The notes under the pieces were generated by a model. That model worked only from the letters and a program-made list of their open reading frames with translations. It had not been told where the DNA came from and searched no databases. Source: Brevibacillus sp. (GTDB lineage Bacteria; Bacillota; Bacilli; Brevibacillales; Brevibacillaceae). From it: 14,719 nucleotides of DNA. The stretch covers positions 1 to 14,719 of the forward strand of contig JARDZO010000140.1 in NCBI GenBank assembly GCA_029240815.1, in the 5' to 3' direction. Below, in pieces: positions 7,147 to 14,719 of this stretch (positions are counted from its first letter, which is position 1; the number at the start of each line of letters is the position of its first letter). The position numbers and the translations under genes are program-made.

Positions 7147-7875
7147 TCATTCAAAAGGAACGGATTCCTCTTCTTTGTTTTTTCTCTTACGAAACTTTTT
7201 GACAAGAAAGTCAACGTTTTTTTTTATTCCGTACAAGGCATAAAAAGCTAGCGGCAAAAAGACGATTTTCGGAAACTGCTGCGGGTATTTGACCGCCACA
7301 ACAACTACGATGGCGATAATGACAGGAGTAATCCAGTATGCCGATTTGGGAATCCCCACTTTTTTGAAGTTAGGGTATTTGACCTTCGACACCATCAAGA
7401 ATGCCAGCAAAAGCATGCTCACTGCCAGCATGACTGCATTAAATACCTGGTGGTACAGCGCAAGAGTCGCGAGCACTCCGCCTGCAGCCGTAATCGGCAG
7501 GCCGATGAAATATCCGGGAACGCCAGCCTGTACGTTAAAACGAGCCAAACGCAGCGCCCCACAAATCGGGAAGATCGCTGTGATAAAGATTCCGAGCCAG
7601 TTAAAATCATTCAAAACGACGACATACATGATAAAGGCAGGCGCTACGCCAAAGGTGATAACGTCAGAAAGGGAATCGAGTTCCTTTCCAAACTCACTTT
7701 GTGCATTCAACATTCGCGCCACACGACCGTCCAGACCGTCTGCCAGCATGCCTATAATCACCGTAATGGCTGCATAATCGACGAATTCATCGCCCCGAAA
7801 TGCCAGAATGATTGCTAGTACACCCAGAAACAAGTTACTTACGGTTAGTATGTTCGGTAACGATTTCACGAACAT
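7147..7875 (-). CDS. pssA: CDP-diacylglycerol-serine O-phosphatidyltransferase
   Basis: A 242-residue membrane enzyme that makes phosphatidylserine, the precursor of phosphatidylethanolamine, from CDP-diacylglycerol and serine. The CDP-alcohol phosphotransferase signature is complete: Asp46, Asp49, Gly50, Ala53, Arg54, Gly63, Asp67 and Asp71 in DxxDGxxARx8Gx3Dx3D. About seven or eight hydrophobic segments fill residues 6-220, and the C-terminal tail is basic then acidic. It is longer than the roughly 180-residue B. subtilis PssA. The ATG start has an AGGAGGT site. It follows disA after 111 nt without a recognisable terminator and ends at the bidirectional terminator. No psd gene is seen nearby. 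Choice of serine as the alcohol substrate is inferred from overall similarity; the motif alone would also fit phosphatidylglycerophosphate synthases. Confidence 0.88.
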   Translation of the reverse strand: MFVKSLPNILTVSNLFLGVLAIILAFRGDEFVDYAAITVIIGMLADGLDGRVARMLNAQSEFGKELDSLSDVITFGVAPAFIMYVVVLNDFNWLGIFITAIFPICGALRLARFNVQAGVPGYFIGLPITAAGGVLATLALYHQVFNAVMLAVSMLLLAFLMVSKVKYPNFKKVGIPKSAYWITPVIIAIVVVVAVKYPQQFPKIVFLPLAFYALYGIKKNVDFLVKKFRKRKNKEEESVPFE

Positions 7876-7986
7876 AGACTACCTCCTGATTTCTTTTGCG
7901 AAGGAGACGAGTATCTTGTTGACCCTTTTCATTCGGGTCCCCTAGGCAAATGTTTAATACAAATAATGCCTTAATCCTATTCTACT
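7876..7986 (-). other. disA-pssA intergenic spacer
   Basis: An AT-rich 111-nt gap. One short stem, GACCC/GGGTC, lies around 7918-7937 on the minus strand, but no T-run follows it, so it is not an intrinsic terminator. No good sigma-A promoter was found. Read-through from disA into pssA is therefore likely. Confidence 0.4.
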
Positions 7987-9063
7987 TTAAATGTGCCTGT
8001 CAATGAACACTTGCTCCTGAATCCGTTTCAACCCATCCTTGATGGTTCTCGCACGCACTTCCCCAATGCCTTCGACTTCATCCAATTCCTCGATGGTTGC
8101 CATCATGATTCTAGGTAGATTATGAAAATGTTCGACAAGATTAGCGATGATCGACATCGGTAGCCGGGGGATTTTGTGCAGGATCCGGTAGCCGCGGGGA
8201 GAGACAGATTCCTCCAGCATACTGGCGTTCGAGGAATAGCCCAACACACGCAAAAACGAACTCATTTCCAACATTTCATCCGAGCTCAATTTTTTCATGT
8301 CGCGCACGACCTGATCGGGAGAAAGCGCAGGATCTCGACAATAATCGCGAATGAGCATGTGAGCCTCTTCCTCAATATTTGATACAAGCTCCTCCATCTG
8401 CATGCTGACCAATCTTCCCTCGACTCCAAGTTCACATATGTACTTGGAAACCTCCGTTTTGATTCGCAGCACCATTTCTACGCGCTGCAAAACCGACGTC
8501 ACTTCATGCAAGGTGACCAGTTCCTCAAATTCCAGAGCACCTAGATTTGTCAAAGTCTGATCCAATACGGCCTTGTACTTCTCCAACGTGGAAACCGCCT
8601 GATTCGCCTTTGCCAAAATCACACTAATTTCGTTGAGGACATAGCGAAAATGTCCTTGGTACAGTGTGATGACATTGCGTCGCTGGGAAATAGCGATAAC
8701 GAGGTAATTGGTTTGGATGGCTGTTCGTTGTGCCGTCCGATGGCGCGTCCCCGTTTCACTGGTGGATATGGAAGCAGGGGGGAATAGCTGTGTATTCGCG
8801 TACAAGATGCGTTTGGCGTCCTCACTTACTATGATCGCCCCATCCATCTTCGCTAATTCATACAAATGTGCAGGAGAGAAATCACAATTGATAGAAAAAC
8901 CCCCATCGACGATGTGCTTCATCTCAGGACCATAGCCAACTACGATCAAACCGCCCGTCTTTGCCCGCAACACATTTTCCAGACCTTCCCGCAGCTGTGT
9001 CCCGGGAGCGACTAAGCGGAGAACGTCACTGAACAGCGGATTCTTTTTTTGGTTATCTTGCAT
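7987..9063 (-). CDS. disA: DNA integrity scanning protein, diadenylate cyclase
   Basis: A 358-residue protein that condenses two ATP into c-di-AMP and scans DNA for branched structures. The N-terminal DAC domain (about 10-145) carries the active-site motifs DGA at 74-76 and GTRHR at 105-109. A helical spine follows (about 150-290), then a C-terminal helix-hairpin-helix DNA-binding region (about 300-350: [18 protein letters not shown]). The length matches the family. The ATG start lies 5 nt after the radA stop, with AAGGGGGT at the end of radA as ribosome binding site. Coupling to radA fits known biology, since RadA is reported to restrain DisA activity in B. subtilis. Confidence 0.98.
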   Translation of the reverse strand: MQDNQKKNPLFSDVLRLVAPGTQLREGLENVLRAKTGGLIVVGYGPEMKHIVDGGFSINCDFSPAHLYELAKMDGAIIVSEDAKRILYANTQLFPPASISTSETGTRHRTAQRTAIQTNYLVIAISQRRNVITLYQGHFRYVLNEISVILAKANQAVSTLEKYKAVLDQTLTNLGALEFEELVTLHEVTSVLQRVEMVLRIKTEVSKYICELGVEGRLVSMQMEELVSNIEEEAHMLIRDYCRDPALSPDQVVRDMKKLSSDEMLEMSSFLRVLGYSSNASMLEESVSPRGYRILHKIPRLPMSIIANLVEHFHNLPRIMMATIEELDEVEGIGEVRARTIKDGLKRIQEQVFIDRHI

Positions 9064-9068
9064 CCGCC

Positions 9069-10436
9069 CTACCCCCTTATCACCTCGTTCAAAGCCTCCC
9101 CGATGTTCGCTACGCCGATCACCTGAATATCATCTGGAGCTTCCAGCCCGCGGATGTTCTTCTCTGGGATGATGACACGCTTGAAGCCGAGCTTGTGCGC
9201 CTCTCGAACACGTTGTTCGATGCGGGAAACACCGCGCACTTCTCCTGTGAGACCAATCTCACCGATCACTACATCATGTGGATTCGTCGCATGATCACGA
9301 AAGCTGCTCGCAATGCTCACCGCAATCGCCAGATCTACGGCAGGCTCATCCAGACGAACTCCACCTGCTACGTTTACGTAGGCGTCCTGGTTTTGCAGCA
9401 TCATGCCCATTCTTTTTTCCAACACAGCCATGATCATCGCCACACGCTGATGATCCACTCCCGTTGCCGTCCTCCGCGGGGTCACAAAGCTCGTAGGCGC
9501 TACGAGTGCCTGCAGCTCTACCAGGACGGGCCGAGTGCCCTCCATGCTGGCTACCACTGTGGAGCCTGCTACGCCAAAGGGGCGTTCTGCCAAGAAGATC
9601 TCAGAGGGATTCGCCACTTCCTCCAGCCCGCGGTCTTTCATCTCGAAAATCCCGATTTCATTTGTCGAGCCGAATCGATTTTTGACCGCACGTAAAATGC
9701 GGAACGTGTTATGGCGCTCCCCTTCGAAATACAAAACGGCATCCACCATATGCTCAAGCATACGCGGACCGGCAATGGAGCCCTCCTTGGTCACGTGGCC
9801 CACAATAAACGTACCGATCCCTTTGCCCTTGGCTATCCTCATCAGCTGTGCGGTAGCCTCACGTACCTGCGCGACACTCCCTGCTGCAGATTGAACGGCA
9901 GGGTGAAAGACAGTCTGAATCGAGTCAATGATCAATACATGGGGGTCTACCTGATTAATATGCTGTTCGATCAAATCCAAATCATTTTCTGCTAAAACAA
10001 ACATAGGAGGAGTTTTTGAGCCGAGACGGTCAGCACGTAGCTTGATTTGCTTTGCAGACTCCTCACCAGAAACATATAAAACTTTCGCACCTTGATGTGC
10101 CAATGCAAAGGAGGTCTGCAACAGCAGTGTCGATTTCCCGATCCCCGGGTCACCGCCAACTAAAATAAGAGATCCTGGTACGAGTCCTCCACCGAGAACA
10201 CGGTTTAACTCCCCGATAGTTGTGTCCATTCGCGGATCCTCATCACTCGCTACCTCTGTCAACGGCATTGCGGCTTGTCGCTGTCCGCCGCTCATTCCTT
10301 CATGTCGATGTGCCGTTTTGACGGTCATTTCCTCGACCATGGTATTCCAGCTGTTACAGCCTGGACATTTCCCCATCCATTTTGGTGATTCATAGCCACA
10401 TTCTTGACACGCGTATTTCGTTTTATACTTTGACAT
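9069..10436 (-). CDS. radA: DNA repair protein RadA (Sms)
   Basis: A 455-residue RecA-related ATPase that promotes branch migration in recombination and repair. The N-terminal zinc finger is Cys10, Cys13, Cys24, Cys27. Walker A is [10 protein letters not shown] (94-103), Walker B ends at Asp171 (VLIIDS), and the RadA-specific KNRFG motif is at 252-256. The C-terminal third is the Lon-like domain. The ATG start has GAGGGTG about 7 nt upstream. An intrinsic terminator lies between clpC and this gene, so it may rely on readthrough or a separate promoter. Only a weak candidate was seen (TATGAT near 10476, without a matching -35). The stop lies 5 nt before disA. Confidence 0.98.
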   Translation of the reverse strand: MSKYKTKYACQECGYESPKWMGKCPGCNSWNTMVEEMTVKTAHRHEGMSGGQRQAAMPLTEVASDEDPRMDTTIGELNRVLGGGLVPGSLILVGGDPGIGKSTLLLQTSFALAHQGAKVLYVSGEESAKQIKLRADRLGSKTPPMFVLAENDLDLIEQHINQVDPHVLIIDSIQTVFHPAVQSAAGSVAQVREATAQLMRIAKGKGIGTFIVGHVTKEGSIAGPRMLEHMVDAVLYFEGERHNTFRILRAVKNRFGSTNEIGIFEMKDRGLEEVANPSEIFLAERPFGVAGSTVVASMEGTRPVLVELQALVAPTSFVTPRRTATGVDHQRVAMIMAVLEKRMGMMLQNQDAYVNVAGGVRLDEPAVDLAIAVSIASSFRDHATNPHDVVIGEIGLTGEVRGVSRIEQRVREAHKLGFKRVIIPEKNIRGLEAPDDIQVIGVANIGEALNEVIRG

Positions 10437-10489
10437 ATTCGCACCCTCGTTCGGATTTTATCCTCTATTTTTATCATACATGGGCACCC

Positions 10490-10522
10490 AAAAAAAGAAT
10501 ACCTCCTGTTTGGGAGGCATTC
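10490..10522 (-). terminator. Intrinsic terminator after clpC
   Basis: On the minus strand GAATGCCTCC pairs with GGAGGTATTC (10 bp including one G-U) around loop CAAACA, followed by seven U. It lies about 20 nt after the clpC stop and separates the stress operon from radA-disA. Confidence 0.88.
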
Positions 10523-10542
10523 CTAGTGTTGTTCTGAGTTTG

Positions 10543-12993
10543 TTATAGCTTTGATTTTTCCAAACGCTTGACCACCAATTGGCCTTCCTCGGAATCGATA
10601 TTGACGGTGTCGCCTTTGCTGATATTGCCCTTCAAGAGCTCCTCGGACAATCTGTCCTCGATGTGACGTTGAATGGCTCTACGCAATGGACGAGCACCAT
10701 ATGCCGGATCGAAACCTTCTTTGGCCAGTACTTTCTTGGCTTCTTCGGTCAATTGGAAATCAATGCTCTGTTCTTTCAAGCGTTTACGCAGCTCGTCGGT
10801 CATCAACGAAACGATCTGCTCGATGTGTTCTTGCTCCAGGGAATGGAACACGATCACTTCATCGATCCGGTTCAGGAATTCAGGACGGAAGCTCTTTTTC
10901 AGCTCATCCATCACTTTGTCCTTCATGTCTTGGTATTTTCTTTCGACATCTCCGGTTGTGAAGCCCAACGTCGTGTTTTTCTTGATCATGCTGGCACCCA
11001 CGTTGGAGGTCATGATGACTACCGTGTTGCGGAAGTCGACTGTGCGTCCTTTGGAATCAGTCAAGCGACCATCATCCAGGACCTGCAGCAAGATATTAAA
11101 GACGTCCGGATGTGCTTTTTCGATCTCATCCAGCAAGATGACGGAGTACGGTTTGCGACGTACTTTTTCCGTCAATTGACCGCCTTCATCATAGCCCACG
11201 TAACCAGGAGGGGCACCGACTAGACGTGCCGTCGAATGCTTCTCCATGTACTCGGACATGTCGACGCGGATCATGGCATCTTCATCGCCAAAGAGCGTCT
11301 CTGCCACAGCACGCGCCAATTCGGTTTTCCCGACACCCGTAGGGCCAAGGAAAATGAACGAGCCTACAGGGCGCTTCGGATCCTTCAGGCCGGCACGAGC
11401 ACGGCGAACGGCACGAGAGACGGATTTGACTGCTTCGTCCTGCCCAATGACACGACTATGCAGAATTTCCTCCATTTTCAACAAGCGTTCGGCTTCCTCT
11501 TCCTTCAGCTTGAGTACAGGGATACCCGTCCAGCTAGCCACGACCTGAGCGATATCTTCAGGGGTAACTTCCATGTTTAACTGGCCTTGGCGTTCTTTCC
11601 AGTCTTTTTTCGTTTTATCCAGCTCTTCGCGCAGTTTTTGCTCTTGATCACGAAGGGCTGCTGCCTCTTCAAATTCCTGCGATTGTACCGCCGAGTCCTT
11701 TTCCTTGCGCACTTCTTCCAGACGCCCCTCCAGTTCCTTGAGGTTCGGAGGAACGGTAAAGGACTGCAGGCGTACTTTGGAGGCTGCTTCGTCGACTAGG
11801 TCAATCGCCTTGTCTGGCAGGAACCGATCCGTGATATAGCGATCAGACAGCTTTACTGCCTGCTCAATGGCTTCGTCTGTAATTTTGACGCGGTGATGCG
11901 CCTCATAACGATCACGCAGACCGTGCAGAATCTTGACCGCGTCTTCCGCAGTCGGTTCATCTACCCGAATCGGTTGGAAACGGCGCTCCAGCGCAGCATC
12001 TTTTTCGATGTATTTGCGGTATTCGTCCAAAGTCGTTGCCCCTACGCACTGCAATTCTCCGCGAGCCAGAGCCGGCTTTAGAATGTTGGAAGCGTCGATG
12101 GCACCTTCTGCTCCACCTGCGCCAATCAAGGTATGCAATTCATCAATGAACAGGATGATATTCCCGGCTTGGCGAATTTCGTCCATGATTTTCTTCAGGC
12201 GGTCTTCGAATTCACCGCGGTACTTGGTGCCAGCCACTACGGTACCCATATCCAGCGTCATGACGCGCTTGTCACGCAATGTCTCTGGAATTTCGTTGTT
12301 CACAATCTTCTGTGCCAATCCTTCGGCGATCGCCGTTTTCCCCACGCCTGGCTCCCCGATCAGCACTGGATTGTTCTTGGTACGTCTGCTCAACACTTGA
12401 ATGACACGCTCAATTTCCTTCATGCGACCGATGACAGGGTCGAGACCACCGTCACGTGCAATGGCAGTCAGATCGCGAGCCAAACCGTCCAGAGTAGGTG
12501 TGTTGGCTGCCGGATTGCCACCCGATGGTTGATGAGACGCCATCATTTCAGAGCTGCCCAAGAGCTGCAGCACTTGCTGACGAGCTTTGTTCAGGCTGAC
12601 GCCCAGATTGTTCATGATTCTTGCCGCAATGCCTTCCCCTTCACGGATCAGACCAAGCAGAATATGCTCGGTGCCCACGTATGTGTGACCCAGCTTGCGG
12701 GCTTCATCCATGGACAGCTCAATGACCTTTTTGGCACGAGGTGTATAGTTTGGAGTGTAATTACTGCCGGACTGCTCAGTTCCTCGTCCGATCAACGACT
12801 CCACTTCACTTTGGATTTTGTCGAGACCAAGCCCTAGTGATTGCAGAGCTTTCGCGGCAATCCCTTCGCCTTCCCGAATCAATCCCAACAGTACGTGCTC
12901 CGTCCCAATGTCTTTGTGGCCGAGACGGACTGCTTCTTCCAGGGCAAGCGCCAATACTTTTTGTGCTCGTTCTGTAAAACGTCCAAACATCAT
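10543..12993 (-). CDS. clpC: ATP-dependent Clp protease ATPase subunit ClpC
   Basis: A Hsp100 unfoldase of 816 residues from the chosen start; it feeds ClpP and is brought arginine-phosphorylated proteins made by McsB. Two Clp-N repeats (about 1-145) are followed by AAA-1 with Walker A GEPGVGKT (213-220) and Walker B LFIDE (281-285). The coiled-coil M domain with a UVR-like motif is at about 415-470. AAA-2 has Walker A GPTGVGKT (550-557) and VILLDE (618-623). The likely ClpP-docking loop reads LGF (676-678). A TTG at 13008 is in frame but lies within the TTGGAGGTG ribosome binding site, so ATG at 12993 or the adjacent ATG at 12990 is the true start. The gene follows mcsB after about 70 nt and ends at a terminator. 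Confidence 0.97.
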   Translation of the reverse strand: MMFGRFTERAQKVLALALEEAVRLGHKDIGTEHVLLGLIREGEGIAAKALQSLGLGLDKIQSEVESLIGRGTEQSGSNYTPNYTPRAKKVIELSMDEARKLGHTYVGTEHILLGLIREGEGIAARIMNNLGVSLNKARQQVLQLLGSSEMMASHQPSGGNPAANTPTLDGLARDLTAIARDGGLDPVIGRMKEIERVIQVLSRRTKNNPVLIGEPGVGKTAIAEGLAQKIVNNEIPETLRDKRVMTLDMGTVVAGTKYRGEFEDRLKKIMDEIRQAGNIILFIDELHTLIGAGGAEGAIDASNILKPALARGELQCVGATTLDEYRKYIEKDAALERRFQPIRVDEPTAEDAVKILHGLRDRYEAHHRVKITDEAIEQAVKLSDRYITDRFLPDKAIDLVDEAASKVRLQSFTVPPNLKELEGRLEEVRKEKDSAVQSQEFEEAAALRDQEQKLREELDKTKKDWKERQGQLNMEVTPEDIAQVVASWTGIPVLKLKEEEAERLLKMEEILHSRVIGQDEAVKSVSRAVRRARAGLKDPKRPVGSFIFLGPTGVGKTELARAVAETLFGDEDAMIRVDMSEYMEKHSTARLVGAPPGYVGYDEGGQLTEKVRRKPYSVILLDEIEKAHPDVFNILLQVLDDGRLTDSKGRTVDFRNTVVIMTSNVGASMIKKNTTLGFTTGDVERKYQDMKDKVMDELKKSFRPEFLNRIDEVIVFHSLEQEHIEQIVSLMTDELRKRLKEQSIDFQLTEEAKKVLAKEGFDPAYGARPLRRAIQRHIEDRLSEELLKGNISKGDTVNIDSEEGQLVVKRLEKSKL

Positions 12994-13064
12994 ATCGTAC
13001 ACCTCCAAGGTAACCGTGTTTATTCTCTATGGGTTAACTGTTGCGTGTTGCCTATGTTTATTTA

Positions 13065-14162
13065 TTAGCCATTTGACTTTTCTGTGTCTGCAATGCGCTC
13101 TCGAATTAACCGCGCTCTGCGTTCGTCCCGTTGATCTGGAGTCAGCTTTTGACCAGCATGGTGCTGTAGGAACCCCGGTTGCGTCGTCACGAGCAGTTCG
13201 TTTAACACCAGTGGTGAAACATCTGGAATCACACCGAGATCAATCCCCAGGCGCACATCGGATAGACGCTGTGCAGCTTCTTTGGATTCGACCGTGCGAG
13301 CGTACATCAAAATCCCGTACGAGCGGAAAATGCGATCTTCCAGCGATACGCGGGTGTGTTCGAGTAAATACGTACGAGCCACACGCTCTTGTTCGATAAT
13401 TTGTCTCGCCACACCATACAGGTTGGAGAGAATGTCAGATTCCGACATGCCTAAGGTCACCTGATTGGATAGCTGAAACAGATTACCTAATGCTTCGCTA
13501 CCTTCTCCATAAATTCCTCGTACGACCAGACCAACTTGATTAATCGCCTGCAGAATGCGACTGATCTGCTGAGTCATGACCAAAGCGGGAAGATGGAGCA
13601 TCACCGAAGCGCGAATTCCAGTACCTACGTTGGTCGGGCAACTCGTTAGGTACCCTCTCGTCTCGTCGAAGGCGTAATTTAAATTCTTCTCGAAAATATC
13701 ATCCATTTTTGTACCTATTTCCCAGGCGTCGTTCAAACGGAACCCCGGTAACAGGACTTGAATCCGGATGTGGTCTTCTTCATTAACCATTATGCTCACA
13801 GATTCATCAGGACTAAGCAAAACTGCCCCTTTGCGAGACTCCTCGGCCAGATGCGGGCTGATCAAATGTTTTTCCACCAGCACTCGTTTTTCCAGCGGGT
13901 TTACTTGGTCCATTTGAATCACTTGCAGATGGTGTCGTTTGCGCATGGCATCCGACTCGCTGACTTCCGTTACCTTTCTTACCACTTCCTCCCCTTGGGA
14001 ATCAGTCGCAAGCAACGGAAAAGGGTGCTGGCGCAGGTTACGGGCGATGCGTAACCGTGTGCTGATGACGATATCGGAATCACTGATGACGATATCGGAA
14101 TCAGGTCCTTCCCCTTTCATCCAATTGCTCCACGGGTTCTGCATAAACTGCTGTTGCGACAT
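13065..14162 (-). CDS. mcsB: Protein-arginine kinase McsB, with internal heptad duplication
   Basis: A 365-residue kinase of the phosphagen-kinase fold that phosphorylates arginines in proteins, marking them for ClpC-ClpP and inactivating the repressor CtsR. Visible features: ATP-binding STRLRIARNL from 34, catalytic-type Glu in VNEEDHIRI (near 128), the CPTNVGTGIR segment with Cys175 and Arg184, RGIYGEGSEALGNLFQLSNQ (215-234), and the allosteric RDxxRA motif as RDERRA (345-350). DSDIVIS occurs twice in a row (21-27 and 28-34), encoded by an exact 21-bp tandem repeat. Relatives have this segment once. The ATG start has GGGGAGGTT upstream and lies 18 nt after mcsA. Whether the duplicated form is fully active is unknown. 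Confidence 0.97.
   Translation of the reverse strand: MSQQQFMQNPWSNWMKGEGPDSDIVISDSDIVISTRLRIARNLRQHPFPLLATDSQGEEVVRKVTEVSESDAMRKRHHLQVIQMDQVNPLEKRVLVEKHLISPHLAEESRKGAVLLSPDESVSIMVNEEDHIRIQVLLPGFRLNDAWEIGTKMDDIFEKNLNYAFDETRGYLTSCPTNVGTGIRASVMLHLPALVMTQQISRILQAINQVGLVVRGIYGEGSEALGNLFQLSNQVTLGMSESDILSNLYGVARQIIEQERVARTYLLEHTRVSLEDRIFRSYGILMYARTVESKEAAQRLSDVRLGIDLGVIPDVSPLVLNELLVTTQPGFLQHHAGQKLTPDQRDERRARLIRERIADTEKSNG
14062..14103. repeat. Exact 21-bp tandem duplication inside mcsB
   Basis: Two identical 21-bp units, 14062-14082 and 14083-14103, directly abut. The bases flanking the repeat on each side break the match, so it is exactly two copies. The unit is seven codons, so the frame is kept and DSDIVIS is doubled. 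Identity of the copies, including third codon positions, suggests a recent slippage event. Confidence 0.97.
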
Positions 14163-14180
14163 CCAGCTAACCTCCCCTTG

Positions 14181-14699
14181 TTACGATTGGGCCATCTTTT
14201 GTTCCAGCGCACGGATTCGGTCCCGCATCTCTGCGGCCTTTTCAAACTCCTCACTGGCTATATGCGTTTGCAGGGCTTGCTTTAATTGCTCCAGCTCTTT
14301 GCGGATTTTCAATTGGCCACCAGTGCGTTCAGGCACTTTGCCAATATGCTGTGTATTTCCGTGAATGCGGCGGAACAGTGGGTCCAGCCGATCCCCTAGA
14401 AAGGTATAGCAATCACTGCAGCCGAATCGTCCGCTCTTACTAAACTGGGCGTACGTGAGCCCGCAGGTTTCACACCGGAGCGTTTTGTTTGCCGACGATT
14501 CCTTGGCGCTCTTCTGCATCGGGTCGAATTTTAATAATCCTGAAAGGAGATTGTTGATGCTGAAATTGTGAAAGCCGGTAAAGACGTCCCCTTTTTCCTG
14601 AGCACAATGCTCACAAATATGGTATTCGGTTTTTTCGCCATTGACGATTTTCGTCAGATGAAGTGTCGCCGGTCGTTTTCCGCATTCCTCACAGTTCAT
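14181..14699 (-). CDS. mcsA: McsA, zinc-binding activator of McsB
   Basis: A 172-residue partner that activates the McsB arginine kinase and takes part in CtsR control under heat and metal stress. Two zinc-finger-like sets are visible: CxxC pairs Cys3/Cys6 with Cys29/Cys32, and Cys76/Cys79 with Cys94/Cys97. The C-terminal region (about 134-170, LKQALQTHIASEEFEKAAEMRDRIRALE) is a UVR motif like that of UvrB and ClpC. A GTG at 14702 is in frame, but ATG at 14699 gives the family N-terminus MNCEECGKRPA and sits 8 nt after AGGAGGG, so it is preferred. It lies 18 nt before mcsB. Confidence 0.96.
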   Translation of the reverse strand: MNCEECGKRPATLHLTKIVNGEKTEYHICEHCAQEKGDVFTGFHNFSINNLLSGLLKFDPMQKSAKESSANKTLRCETCGLTYAQFSKSGRFGCSDCYTFLGDRLDPLFRRIHGNTQHIGKVPERTGGQLKIRKELEQLKQALQTHIASEEFEKAAEMRDRIRALEQKMAQS

Positions 14700-14719
14700 C
14701 ACATCATCCCTCCTAGCAC
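14699..14719 (-). CDS. ctsR: Probable last codons of ctsR (partial)
   Basis: In one minus-strand frame the edge of the window reads VLGGMM followed by TGA at 14701-14699, overlapping the mcsA ATG as TGATG. By synteny the gene before mcsA is ctsR, encoding the repressor of clp genes. Six codons cannot prove identity. A TAG in another frame (14715-14713) is an alternative end. Confidence 0.35.
   Translation of the reverse strand: MLGGMM

Noticed and set aside
6983..7243. Plus-strand 86-codon ORF after the orphan gene
   Set aside because: It crosses the bidirectional terminator, runs antisense into pssA, and has a low-complexity basic/hydrophobic composition typical of shadow frames.
7918..7937. 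Possible terminator between disA and pssA (GACCC/GGGTC stem)
   Set aside because: The stem is only about 5 bp and is followed by CAACAAG rather than a U-run.
12133..12837. Plus-strand ORF of 234 codons, and several similar ones, opposite clpC
   Set aside because: These are antisense frames of a highly conserved gene with no ribosome binding site or domain signature.
12994..13080. Possible CtsR operator near the mcsB end and clpC start
   Set aside because: Only a single AGTCAAA half-site lies at the end of mcsB; the required direct heptad repeat is missing. The operator is expected upstream of ctsR, outside the window.
1..14719. Mobile elements, CRISPR arrays, tRNA or rRNA genes
   Set aside because: No transposase, inverted-repeat ends, regularly spaced repeats or tRNA-like cloverleafs were recognised on either strand.

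Overview
The window is a chromosomal housekeeping block from a low-to-medium GC Gram-positive bacterium of the Bacillales. Gene content and order, moderate GC and AGGAGG-type ribosome binding sites suggest the Paenibacillaceae, with Brevibacillus the best guess (inference; no search was run). It corresponds to the well-known B. subtilis clpC to cysS neighbourhood. Read along the minus strand from right to left it is (ctsR end)-mcsA-mcsB-clpC | radA-disA-pssA | yacL-ispD-ispF-gltX | T-box-cysE-cysS-(mrnC start).

Right part (about 10490-14719, minus): the McsA/McsB/ClpC protein-quality-control operon. McsB phosphorylates arginines on substrates, McsA activates McsB, and ClpC unfolds the tagged proteins for ClpP. 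It closes with an intrinsic terminator after clpC. McsB carries an exact 21-bp in-frame tandem duplication directly before its ATP-binding segment, the most unusual coding change in the window.

Middle part (about 7105-10436, minus): radA (recombination helicase-like ATPase), disA (c-di-AMP synthase and DNA scanner) and pssA (phosphatidylserine synthase). A strong bidirectional terminator lies just after pssA. The pssA position differs from B. subtilis, where disA is followed directly by yacL.

Island (6264-7104): a small gene on the plus strand, the only clear plus-strand gene here. It has its own near-consensus promoter and faces away from two stacked near-consensus promoters that drive the yacL block on the minus strand. 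The protein has CGC and CxxC motifs and a C-terminal helix that looks MazG-like. About 150 nt of hairpin-rich 3' sequence precede the shared terminator.

Left part (1-6263, minus): yacL (membrane PIN/TRAM protein), ispD and ispF (MEP isoprenoid pathway), gltX (glutamyl-tRNA synthetase, with a likely promoter of its own over the end of ispF), then cysE and cysS. A complete T-box leader with a UGC (Cys) specifier lies between gltX and cysE, so cysteine synthesis and cysteinyl-tRNA synthesis should both respond to uncharged tRNA-Cys. The left edge probably cuts mrnC at its seventh codon.

No mobile element, CRISPR array, rRNA or tRNA gene was seen. Most of the block is conserved core genome and I do not see a clear undescribed multi-gene system. 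The items worth following are the plus-strand orphan with its structured 3' region, the McsB duplication and the pssA insertion.
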